From the NCBI GenBank assembly GCA_022575985.1, contig JAKSXM010000007.1, positions 13,580,501 to 13,644,500 on the forward strand: DNA of 64,000 bases, given 5' to 3'. This document shows, piece by piece, positions 32,466-41,872 of this stretch (position 1 is the stretch's first letter; each line of letters opens with the position of its first letter). Source of the DNA: Anagrus nilaparvatae. Lineage: Eukaryota > Arthropoda > Insecta > Hymenoptera > Mymaridae. A program made the position numbers and the translations under genes. The notes beneath the pieces were generated by a model that searched no databases, had not been told where the DNA came from, and saw only the letters and a list, made by a program, of their open reading frames with translations.

Positions 32466-32530
32466 TAATAAATAAATAAATAAATAAATAAATAAATATA
32501 AATAGATACATAAATAAAATAAATAAATAA
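32466..32530. repeat. (AAAT)n microsatellite in the R1-like 3' UTR
   Basis: About 15 imperfect AAAT units, on the minus strand (ATTT)n, inside the 3' UTR of the truncated R1-clade element. Confidence 0.85.
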
Positions 32531-32640
32531 ATATTATCCTACCATCTACTATTGCTTGCGGTATCAAGAGTAACTGCAGGGATGATAGTATGTTAGTACA
32601 ACAGCTGCAGTCATCCGGATAACAGCAATACATCTTAATA

Positions 32641-34668
32641 TTAGCCTTTACCTTGGACTTCAGGTTTTTTGGTGCGGAGTATGTACTCCACATACTGGCC
32701 AATTTCGGACCATACTTTTTCATTTCGAAGCATCAGGGTAACCACATTCTCAGGTGTGATTTGACCGATGTTAGCTTCTAATTGAAACTTTTTAGCAGCC
32801 CACCTATCGCATTTGAAGAATGTGGGTTCCGGCGTGTCTTCTTTGCCAGCACAGTATATACATTCAGCACTATTCATCTTCTGGATCCGAAAGAGGTAGG
32901 AGAAAAAAAGTCCATGTCCACTTAGGAATTGGGTCAAAAAATAATTAATGTCCCCATGCCCTCTATTTATCCAAGGTGATATCTCTCCTATCAATCTCTT
33001 AGTCCATTTGCTCTCCGTGTAGTCGGTCCAGTGCTTCTGCCAATCGCTTAGGCTGATCTGGCGCGAAGTAGCCTTCGCGCGGTCAATACCTTCCCTATCT
33101 TTGTTCAGATAGATATACTGTCTCTCAAGAGCCAGCAGATCTATCGGGATTACCCCAGCAATGACCAGAGCTGCCTCCAACGACACTGTTCGATAGGCAC
33201 AGGAGATTCGCAGGGCTCCTTGCCTCTGCACGCTCGTAAGCTTAGACGCATAAGTGACCTTCTTTATGCAGTCGGCCCATACTTCTGCACCATACAGTAG
33301 TATGGATTGGGTTACCGACATAAGAAGCCTGCGCTTTCCAGTCTTAGGTCCGCACGTGTTTCTCATGAGCCTGCTTAACGCAGTAGTGAACCTAGCAGCC
33401 TTCTCCGTACTTCTCCGAATCTGCGCCATGAAGGTCAGTTTCGTATCCAGCAACACTCCTAAGTACTTTAAGTGTTCCTTCGTTTCTATCCTATCCTCCC
33501 CAATACATATTGGGATAATAGTCTCAATATGCTTGCGGGTGAATAGGACAATCTCAGTCTTCGCCGTTGCAAACTTTAGGCCGTGGTCTTCCATCCAGTA
33601 ATTGACCCCATGCATTGCCTGATTCAGTTTCTCCTCAGCGATTTTTTCATTTTTTGCCGTAATTACTAGGACCAGGTCGTCCGCGTAGCCTACAGTAAAA
33701 GTATCAGCCGGCATCGGTAGCCTTAGTACCTGGTCGTACATGATGTTCCATAGATCCGGTCCAAGGACCGATCCTTGAACTGCACCTGCAGTTACTTTCC
33801 CCACTCTTGTTCCTTGTGCAGTTTCAAAGATTATTTCCCGATCACTCAGGTAGCTGCTGATTATTCTTCGCAGGTATTTTGGCACCTGGAAGTTCCTGAG
33901 TCCCTCCATGAAATCGCTCCATCTTGCTGAGTTAAAGGCATCTTTCACATCGAGGGTCACTAATAGCGTAATCTTTCTCGAATAGTGATTACCAGTCTGT
34001 GCGTTTTCGATGGCCCGAACAATACTGCTTATTGCATCGATTGTTGACTTCCCTCGGCGAAATCCGTATTTTCTAGGAGAGAGATCTCCCGCAGTTTCTG
34101 CGGCCCTCAGTATCCTTGGCTGTAGCATCTTCTCGTAATTTTTGCCGGCTGTATCCAGTAATCCTAGAGGGCGCCAAGAGTTTGGCAGTCTTGGGTCCCC
34201 TTTGCCCTTACTGATAAGGACTAGTCTTGCTCTTTTCCAGAGTTTACTGAAGATGCCTGCACGTGCACAAGTATTGTACATACATAAGATGAGTTTTGGG
34301 CATTCGTGCGCAGCTATCTTCAGTATTTCGGTAGGTATCTCATCAGGGCCTGGTGCCTTACCGTTCTTGAGAGAGTCCACCGCTGTGAAGAGTTCCTCCT
34401 CCGTAAATTCGGGGAAAGCCTCATCATCTTCACCTGAGTCATTTTCCTCCTCCCTTTCCGGGTGGGTAGGGAAAAGTCCGTCAACTATAAGCCTTACCTC
34501 GTCTTCGTTCATAACACCACTTGCGGAAAGAGCACAGATTCTCTTGGTGACTATCTTGTACCCAAGACCCCATGGGTCATTATCAACCTCGTTACACAAA
34601 GCTATCTCGCATGCTCTTTTGCTTCTCCTAACAGCAAGTCTCAGTCTTTTCTTGACCTGCTTATGCTA
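32641..34668 (-). pseudogene. R1-clade reverse transcriptase, endonuclease lost
   Basis: The frame is open for about 670 codons from the truncation point at 34668 to 32641; no true start codon is needed because the 5' part is missing. It reads RLRLAVRRSKRACEIA, NDPWGLGYKIV, GKAPGPDEIPTEILK, LDVKDAFNSARW, AVQGSVLGPDLWN, YADDLVLVIT (catalytic) and LGVLLDTKL. The C-terminal zinc motif is CIYC...PTFFKC, in which the usual His is Pro. The protein is otherwise like ORF2 of copies 1 and 2 but clearly diverged. It cannot be autonomous without its endonuclease and ORF1. Confidence 0.88.
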
Positions 34669-34876
34669 AAATTTATTTATGTTAAAAATTTGTTAAATAA
34701 AAAACATTAAATCACAGCAACATTTTTTTTCTTTTGGAATACGGTACTTAACTTTTTTTTATGAAATACTGATATCTCAAATTATCATTTTTATTAGATA
34801 AAATAAAGCATTATAAATATTTTGCTATTGTTGATGAGGAACCATAGTGCCAATCACTTGGCAGCGTTTTTTGTTA

Positions 34877-35195
34877 TTTCTACAGCTTAAAAAAGAAAGC
34901 CGACATTTAGGAAATTCTTACCGACACATTTGGGTTTAGGATGGCGTTAAAAAAATTTCTCGCTAATCTAAATCAGTTTTTACTTTTTTAAAAAAATTTT
35001 TTTGCTATAATTAATTAACACATGGGCGTAAAATAAATTAATTTAAAAGAATTTTGGGGCTGAAATATTAATTAGGCAAATTCTTTTCGCGACGGTTTTC
35101 ACTATAACCCAAAATTTAACTTAAAACCAAAATAGTATCGAGGGAATTTTTAGTAGGAAAAAAATTGAAGCGAGGGAAAAATCGAGAAAGTCTTC
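34877..35195. other. AT-rich spacer
   Basis: Lies between the foldback and the Jockey/CR1-type fragment. It contains a few A and T runs only; nothing is recognised. Confidence 0.5.
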
Positions 35196-35199
35196 AAGA

Positions 35200-36385
35200 T
35201 TATATATTTTTATTTTATTTTATTTTATTTTATTTATTTTGCACATAAACAGTCCTAAAGGACCAATACATATAATGAATTTTTATACAAGCGAATATAT
35301 AAAATTTAGTAAAAATTAATACAACAAATATAAATTTGAGTAATAAAATATATATATATATTATGTATTTAATAAAATAATACTTCCAGTTACAATAATG
35401 AAGTCAGATATTTTTACAAGTAATAGATATGATATTTAATAGGATTTTAGGTATAATGATTTGACTCAATTTTTGAATGATGTCGGTTTAGTACAAGCTT
35501 GGACTTCGGGAGGGATGGTGTTCCATTGTCTTATACAACGATTAATTAAAGAATAAAAATTGTAGTCGTTACGAGAACAATATTCAAGAAGCGTTCTAGA
35601 GTCACGTATAGGATAGGGTACATTACGAAAGACGAATTTTTCATTAAGCTGTGGACAATTTATTAATCTATGTAAGATCTTGTGAGTAAACACTAAATCA
35701 TTAACTTTGTGATGAGAGTCAATAGTGCGGATGTTAAATCTTACAGAAGCATCATGATACTCATGATCAAAATAATGCATCGGTAATTTAGATTTTTTGC
35801 ATAAATATCTTAAGAATATATGTTGTACTTGTTCTAATTTTTCAATTGATTTGGACAAATACGGAGACCAAATTCCAGAAGCATACGAGAGATATGGAAA
35901 AACATAAGAATTGAACAGAACTTTTAAAGCTCGTATGCTGCTGAAACTATTAGTCTTCCGCTTAATCCAACCAAGAGCTTTTTTTGCTCTTGAGGCTGCA
36001 TAGTTTATGTGATCTTCAAAGTTAAAGCGACTATCAAACACCACACCTAAGTCTTTAAATGAAGTGACATTTTCTAAATCATTATTATTTAAATAATAAT
36101 TAAAAACTAACGGACATTTAGATTGTGTAATACGCAAGACCTCACATTTATTAATATTTAGGGGAATGCAGTTTTTCTTACTCCAATCTTTAAGTGCTAA
36201 AAGATCCGTTTGTAATTTTAATGCATCCGACAGAGAAGCAATCTCTTTTACTATTTTACAATCGTCAGCATATAGAAGGATTAAGGAATTGAAAATATTG
36301 GTGGGTAAGTCATTTATATAAATTACAAAAAGTAGTGGCCCAAGATTGCTTCCCTGAGGGATATATAAACAAAAATTTTTTTATT
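35200..36385 (-). pseudogene. Jockey/CR1-type reverse transcriptase tail
   Basis: A 5'-truncated non-LTR fragment. From 36385 the minus frame reads YIPQGSNLGPLLFVIYINDL, then LILLYADDCKIV (catalytic YADD at about 36265), NINKCEVLRITQ, FKDLGVVFDSRFNFEDHI, RAKKALGWIKR and SYVFPYLSYASGIWSPYL, and ends with a C-terminal domain near 35466. The frame is open through this whole stretch, about 300 codons. YINDL after PQGSxLGPLLF points to Jockey/CR1-like elements rather than R1. A TTTTA-rich tract at 35205-35240 in the 3' part may be the degraded tail. Confidence 0.82.
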
Positions 36386-37104
36386 TAGAACAATAACAAT
36401 CAATAAACAATTAAAACCAACAAGGCGTGCTATTAAACGTGCGCGAGAAAGAAATACATAAAGCAGAGCATGGTATAAATATATAAAGGTTTGTTCGACC
36501 CGAAAAAAAATTTTTTTAATTTACGGCACACAATTAGTGTTGACTAGCTAACCTATCAAGAAGAGAGACCCATACGAGTTCAGGTGAACTTCTATAAAAA
36601 TTCATAAATAAATGAAGCTTTCGTTTTTTTTATTCCTAAAAATTGTTTATTACTTTTTGGGATTTATAAAAAGGTAATAAATTTAAAAAAATTGAACAGC
36701 TAATTAATAAACAATGTAAAAAATGGTTTTATTAAAAAGGGAAAGTAAAGTAGTATAAAATAGTAAATTAAGTATCAAGAGCGTAAAAGTTTTGGCACTA
36801 GCGTGGGTACTAGATATGGGTCCACGCTATTATTTAAAGTATTTTGCCCATGGTGCTTACAATATTTCTTGCCAACCTAGGCGTAGAACGAAAATTCTAT
36901 ACGCACGAGTTTTACGGCCGGGAGGGCAAAAAATTATTATACCGCAAACTTTTTAATACTTTTTTCGGTTTGAAGATTAAAACTAATAATTAGTAAGGAA
37001 ATCACAACTAATTTATTGCTATAATCTACACTTAAAAGTATATATTCTAGTAATCAATAAGGCTTTTCGGGCTGATCACGTGTCAGGTTCTCGTAGAAAA
37101 CAAA
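36386..37104. other. AT-rich spacer
   Basis: No gene or repeat that I can support. It leads into the 56-bp tandem array. Confidence 0.5.
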
Positions 37105-37642
37105 CATCAAGCATTACACTAGCGAAACCTAAGGAAGTATGTGATAATAAAAGAACGACACGTCAAGACTTACACTAGTGTAGCCTAAGGAAGTAGTTCA
37201 TAATAAAATAACGGCACGTCAAGCATTACACTAGCGTAACCTAAGGAAGTTGTCTATAACAAAAAAACGACAAGTCGAACCTTACACTAGCAAAACCTAA
37301 GGAAGTTGTTTATAATAAAGAAACGACACGTCAAGTCTTACACTAGCGTGACCTAAGGAAGTAGGTGATAATAAAAAAACGAAACGTCAAGCCTTACGCT
37401 AACGTAACCTAAGGTAGTTGTCTATAACAAAAAAACGACAAGTCGAACCTTACACTAGCAAAACCTAAGGAAGTTGTTTATAATAAAGAAACGACACGTC
37501 AAGTCTTACACTAGCGTGACCTAAGGAAGTAGGTGATAATAAAAAAACGACACATCAAGTCTTACACTAGCATAACTTAAGGAAGTTGTCTACAATAAAA
37601 AAATTGCACGTGAAGCCTTACACTAGCGTAACCTAAGGAAGT
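37105..37642. repeat. 56-bp tandem array, ten units
   Basis: Consensus core TTACACTAGCGTAACCTAAGG preceded by CGTCAAG and followed by AAGTnGTnTATAATAAAAAAACGACA. Units 3-5 and 6-8 are almost the same triplet in the same order, giving a 168-bp higher-order repeat. The last unit is partial. There is no coding frame through it. Confidence 0.9.
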
Positions 37643-37712
37643 GTTTTGAAATGTTAGACATACGCGTACCTGTATATATATATGTATATACAAATACATA
37701 CATATATACATA

Positions 37713-37740
37713 CTAGGGGGCTTTGCCCCCTGCGCGCTTC
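37713..37740 (-). mobile_element. Possible Helitron-like 3' terminus
   Basis: On the minus strand a G/C hairpin (GGGGGCAAAGCCCCC) ends in CTAG followed by T. CTRR-T after a hairpin is the known 3' end of Helitrons, although the hairpin usually lies about 10 nt further in. No Rep/helicase gene or 5' TC end was identified. Confidence 0.3.
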
Positions 37741-37843
37741 GCACGCCAACCCATGTAGAGTGATTGAAAAAGTGGGTTAGTCATGAGAACAAAAAATGTA
37801 AAATTTTAAATACAATTTTAATAATTACTTTCAATTAAAAATA

Positions 37844-38727
37844 CCCAGGCAACCAACGACGTTTCGGAAACGTCTCCAACCCGTTTCTGAAGAAACGAAT
37901 TAAACCAGTTTGCAGCGTTTAAGAAACGTTTCTGGAACCGTTTCAGAAACGTAAAAATGCGCCTTAGAATTTTAAAATCCTAATTTTAGAACTAATTCCA
38001 TAGCGAATATTCTTTTATTTATTCATACTATAAGTTATTTGCTAATGTTTTTAATTTTACATATAAATTTTTTAGTTTACTTACAATTATAAGTATAATT
38101 TAATTAAAAATTTATAAATAATTTTTAATTATTTTGATTTTCAATGAAAATCATAGCAAAAATACAAAAACGAACAAGTCAATTTTGTAACATAATAAAT
38201 ATTTAACGAGGTCCTATATGCAGTTGAAAAGTCATTTTATTTATGACTTTCAAAAAAGCCATCTATTTTAGAAGAAATGAACTAATTAAGATGATTAATA
38301 GGTGGCGATTACTGCTTTTCTCAAGTCATATATAAAATGATCTTCCAACTGTATATAAGACCTGGTTAAATATTTATTATGTTACAAAATCGACTTGTTC
38401 GGTTTTGTATTTTGGCTATGATTTTCATTGAAAATCAAAATAATTAAAAATTATTTATAAATTTTTAATTAAATTATACTTATAATTGTAAGTAAACTAA
38501 AAAATTTATATGTAAAATTAAAAACATTAGCAAATAACTTCTAGTATGAATAAACATAAGAATATTCGCTATGGAATTAATTCTAAAATTAGGATTTTAA
38601 AATTCGAAGGCGCATTTTTACGTTTCTGAAACGGTTCCAGAAACGTTTCTTAAACGGTGCAAATTGGTTTAATTCGCTTCTTCAGAAACGGGTTGGAGCG
38701 TTTCCGAAACGTCGTTGGTTGCCTGGG
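37844..38727. mobile_element. 884-bp inverted-repeat element, TA-flanked
   Basis: Left end CCCAGGCAACCAACGACGTT and right end its reverse complement, with TA on both outer sides (37842-37843, 38728-38729). The arms are about 400 bp each and meet around 38290. Near each end the motif GTTTC-N-GAAAC is repeated several times. There is no open frame. Long inverted arms, TA target and subterminal repeats fit a non-autonomous DNA transposon; Tc1/mariner-type is a possibility on the TA alone. Confidence 0.82.
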
Positions 38728-38839
38728 TATTGATTATATTGTTTTTCTTTTATTTTAAAATTCGTTAATAGGTTTATAATTAATTGATTTATTGGCTTAA
38801 AAATAAAAAAAAATAAAATCACTTAGACCCACAAGGGCT

Positions 38840-39300
38840 GGTTTTGCCCAGTAGTATCTTATTGGCCCGAAAGTATCAAATTAGCCCAAAATTGTCAATA
38901 ACTAAGAAAATGGAAAATTTTATTATACCCCATAAAGTTCACTTACACACACAATGTCCGGTTTTGCCCAATAGTACCATATTGGCACAAAAGTGTCAGA
39001 TTGGCCCAAAAGTGCCAGAATGGCCCAAAAGTGTCAGAGTGGCCCAAAAGTGTCAGAGTGGCCCAAAAGTGTGAGAATGGCCCAAAAGTACCATATTGTG
39101 TGGCCCAAAAGTACAATATTGCGTGGCCCAAAAGTGTCAGACTGGCCCAAAAGTACAATATTGCGTGGCCCAAAAGTGTCAGACTCGCCCAAAAGTACCA
39201 TATTGCGTGGCCCAAAAGTGTCAGACTGGCCCAAAAGTACCATATTGCGTGGCCCAAAAGTCTCAGACTGGCCCAAAAGTGTCAGATGGCCCAAAGGTGT
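38840..39300. repeat. GGCCCAAAAGT minisatellite
   Basis: Starts diffusely near 38840 and is regular from 38985. Units are built from GGCCCAAAAGTGTCAGA (about 18-20 bp) and GGCCCAAAAGTACCATATTGCGT, alternating in the later part with a period of about 41-43 bp. Several frames on both strands stay open because of the unit length, but they encode only the repeat. Confidence 0.9.
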
Positions 39301-39302
39301 CA

Positions 39303-39334
39303 TTCGACAGCGGCGGCAGCGGCGGCAGCGGTTA
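39303..39334. repeat. GCGGCA/GGC trinucleotide patch
   Basis: CAGCGGCGGCAGCGGCGGCA marks an abrupt G/C-rich patch at the end of the minisatellite. Confidence 0.8.
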
Positions 39335-39409
39335 TAACTTTAGAACATACAACATTTTAGACTTTTTAGGATTAAATTAAATTAAAAATTATGTTATGAA
39401 TTTTTTAAC

Positions 39410-40020
39410 AGTTATTTACGAAGTCAATGAACAACAACGATATTTTTCCAGAAGGGAAATTCACGTGCAATAACACTATCACTTTTTGCAGCTAAATAAA
39501 TTTGTAAAAAAATAAAAAAAGGAAATAAATCATATTAGAAAAGGGTTATTGTTATATATAAGAAAAAATAGATGGTCATTTTAAGAATAGATATATTTCG
39601 CCATGTGGTTCGCGAATGGGGGCGGTAGCTTTTAGTGCGTTCTGCTACATATTTGCATATATAGGCAAATAGCACCATACACATGTATCCTGGAAACTAT
39701 TGAGAGAGGAGAGTATGGAAAAAAGAGGGATATGTATAGGTGTAACGTAAATGCTGACTTACCGCTGGCGCTCCCTTGACCGGACACCGCAACTACTGGG
39801 CGCGCGAAACTCCGGGCCACCGCATCGCGCACTTAGAACATCGAAGTGATTTTTGGAAACTTTTTAGGCAAGATATTAATTTTAAAAGTAATTATTGGGC
39901 CGTTCCTCGCGGTACTGCAAGGCAAGGTCGACCCGTGGCGAAAGCAAGCCCCGGACTTTTCGCCTGTTTCCAAAAATCAGTTCGATATTCTGGCCTCTTT
40001 ATTAGAGGCGTACCAGATAT
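39410..40020 (+). repeat. Dispersed repeat of about 0.65 kb, copy 2
   Basis: Same repeat as 26800-27480. It is followed by a Penelope-like fragment here and by an R2-like fragment there, so the repeat is independent of both. It contains ATTTCGCCATG, CCTGGAAACTATTGAGAGAG, CTTACCGCTGGCGCTCCC and TTCGATATTCTGGCCTCT. Confidence 0.65.
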
Positions 40021-40224
40021 TTTTTATTATAGAGGGGACTGGAAACCTCGAAATTTACTATTATACTCTTATTGTAATATTTTGGATAGATTAAAATTGG
40101 GAAAATAGGAAAATCGGTTCAGGTTTATGAATAAATTCACACTTGATTAAAATAAATAGTTAATTATTAAAATCACTTGAATATAATACAAAATTAAGAC
40201 TCTGTCTTAATCGTACAAAATTAA

Positions 40225-41241
40225 GGCTCTGCAGTTTCCTCAATATTTGCCGACCTAGTGTTGGAAGATCTTGAGCAACATTGCTTGAGCCTATTGGATT
40301 TCAAACCTATATTTTTTGTTAGATACATTGACGATATACTAACATGTATACCTACTGACAAAATACAACAGATTCTTGAAACTTTCAATTCATACCACAG
40401 TAGACTACAATTTACCCACGAAACAGAAATTGACAATAGCATAAACTTTTTGGACATAAAATTGACTAGAGTAGATAATAAACTAGTACACAACTGGTAC
40501 AGGAAACCAACCTCATCAGGTAGATATTTGAACTTTAATTCTGCACACACAAAACATCAAAAAATAGGTATGATATACACACTAGTAGACAAAGCTATAT
40601 TACTATCAGATAAAAAATATCATACAGAAAACCTTGCAATTGTTAAACAATTATTGTTGAACAATGATTACCCGAGCAAGTTTATTGATTATTACATTAA
40701 TAAAAGAATAAACACCCTAGAATATAGAATTGATGAAGACAATAACAATGAAAATGTAAATTATGACATACAAAAACGAATAATAGCTAAAAAACCAAAG
40801 ATATGCATCCCCAATATTGATGGTTTTTACAATAGTATGTCAGGTATGTTCAAAAAATATGACATCATTACCATACCTATAATTGATAAAAGCAACAGCA
40901 ATCTAGTCATCAAAGCCAAAGACAAACTAAAAAAGGGTGAAAATACAAATGTAATATATAAGATAGAATGTGAAGAGTGTGATGCAACATATGTAGGTCA
41001 AACCAAATGTGAAGTATCTATACGTATTGGTGAACACAAGGCTGGAGTTGATAGAGAGATAAAAAAAGAAATAGCTTTAACCAAAGAAAAAGAAAAACAA
41101 CAATCTGGTAACCATATAGTCCTCAGAAGCCACACAAATAAGAAAGTTCAACCATCAAAAACTACCACTCATAGTATTGATAATAGCAGTCAGAAGAATG
41201 ACAATATACCACCCATCACTCAGCATTATATCAACACTTAA
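40225..41241 (+). pseudogene. Penelope-like element: RT end plus GIY-YIG endonuclease
   Basis: The frame is open from just after a TAA near 40222 (about 338 codons). It begins in RT domain 4 (SSIFADLVLEDLE), then the catalytic FVRYIDDILTCI, then NFLDIKLTRVDNKLVHNWYRKPT, typical of Penelope-like elements. A linker follows, and near residue 245 a GIY-YIG endonuclease start: NVIYKIECEECDATYVGQTK with RIGEHKAGV after it. The usual C-terminal part of the endonuclease is not clear, and the N-terminal half of RT is missing, so it is truncated at 5' and probably altered at 3'. The RT core itself has no stop. Confidence 0.88.
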
Positions 41242-41872
41242 CACAACTTCAAGTGGGAAAATTATCATATTCTGGATAAAGAACCTAAATAAAGAAAATA
41301 TTTAATTAATAATTTAGATAATATTTATAATATTATTAATTTATTAAAAATTAATTAACTTATCAAAGAACCTAAATTTTCTTATAAATAATCATTCATT
41401 ATTTACTATGAAAGAATACAAGATCCGAAACTTTAAACGCGTTTTTCTCAAAACGAACTCTTTGAAAACGGCCCACACGATAACAAAAAAACTATTGGTC
41501 ATTTCAATTTTTTTTTTTTTAATCGATTTATTATGAAATTCTACAGGTACTCCTCTAGGATAAACCAGATTGGAAGATTATTTTGGTCTGTAGGCTCCGT
41601 TTTGAGGCTAAAAATACGGTCAAATTTCGACTTTTTTCTATTTACAGTTAATAATTTTATAAATTATTTATAAATTTTTTAATTTTCAATATTTTTCATA
41701 TATCCTAGAGGAGTACCACCAAAAACTCATGTACTTTATGGTGTTTTTTTGAAATATTTGGATACAAAACTCTGGTGTTTTCCCTACTAAATATTCTGAG
41801 CTATGCGAAGTAAAATAGTTTTATTACAACAGTTTGTAATTAAATTTTTTTATTATATTTCATTTTTTATTG
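41242..41872. other. AT-rich spacer
   Basis: No gene supported. The first THAP exon, which should carry the Cys pair, was not found here. Confidence 0.5.

Larger units (their letters stand above)
32173..34668 (-). mobile_element. 5'-truncated R1-clade element inside the foldback
   Basis: A third R1-clade insertion, from a different family than the two full-length ones. It keeps RT, the C-terminal domain and a 3' UTR of about 470 bp (32173-32640), which contains an (AAAT)n tract at 32466-32530. It is cut at 34668, in the region between endonuclease and RT. 5' truncation is normal for non-LTR insertions. I could not define target duplications with confidence. Confidence 0.8.
28644..34876. mobile_element. 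Foldback element of about 6.2 kb
   Basis: The outer ends are inverted copies: AACGCTGCCAAGTGATTGGC at about 28648 and its reverse complement ending about 34868. The following 180 nt match (28650-28830 against 34690-34870). Inside, 29575-30960 is the inverted partner of 31165-32172, with a roughly 200-bp centre (30960-31165). A truncated R1-clade element (32173-34668) lies within the right arm. The arms are built from a unit of about 155 bp. No transposase is seen. Whether the outer ends and the inner palindrome belong to one original element is inference. Confidence 0.65.

Noticed and set aside
38943..39380. Several open frames on both strands with WPKS, MAQKCQ or LGHAIWYFW repeats
   Set aside because: They are produced by the GGCCCAAAAGT minisatellite, which stays open in many frames; no independent coding evidence.
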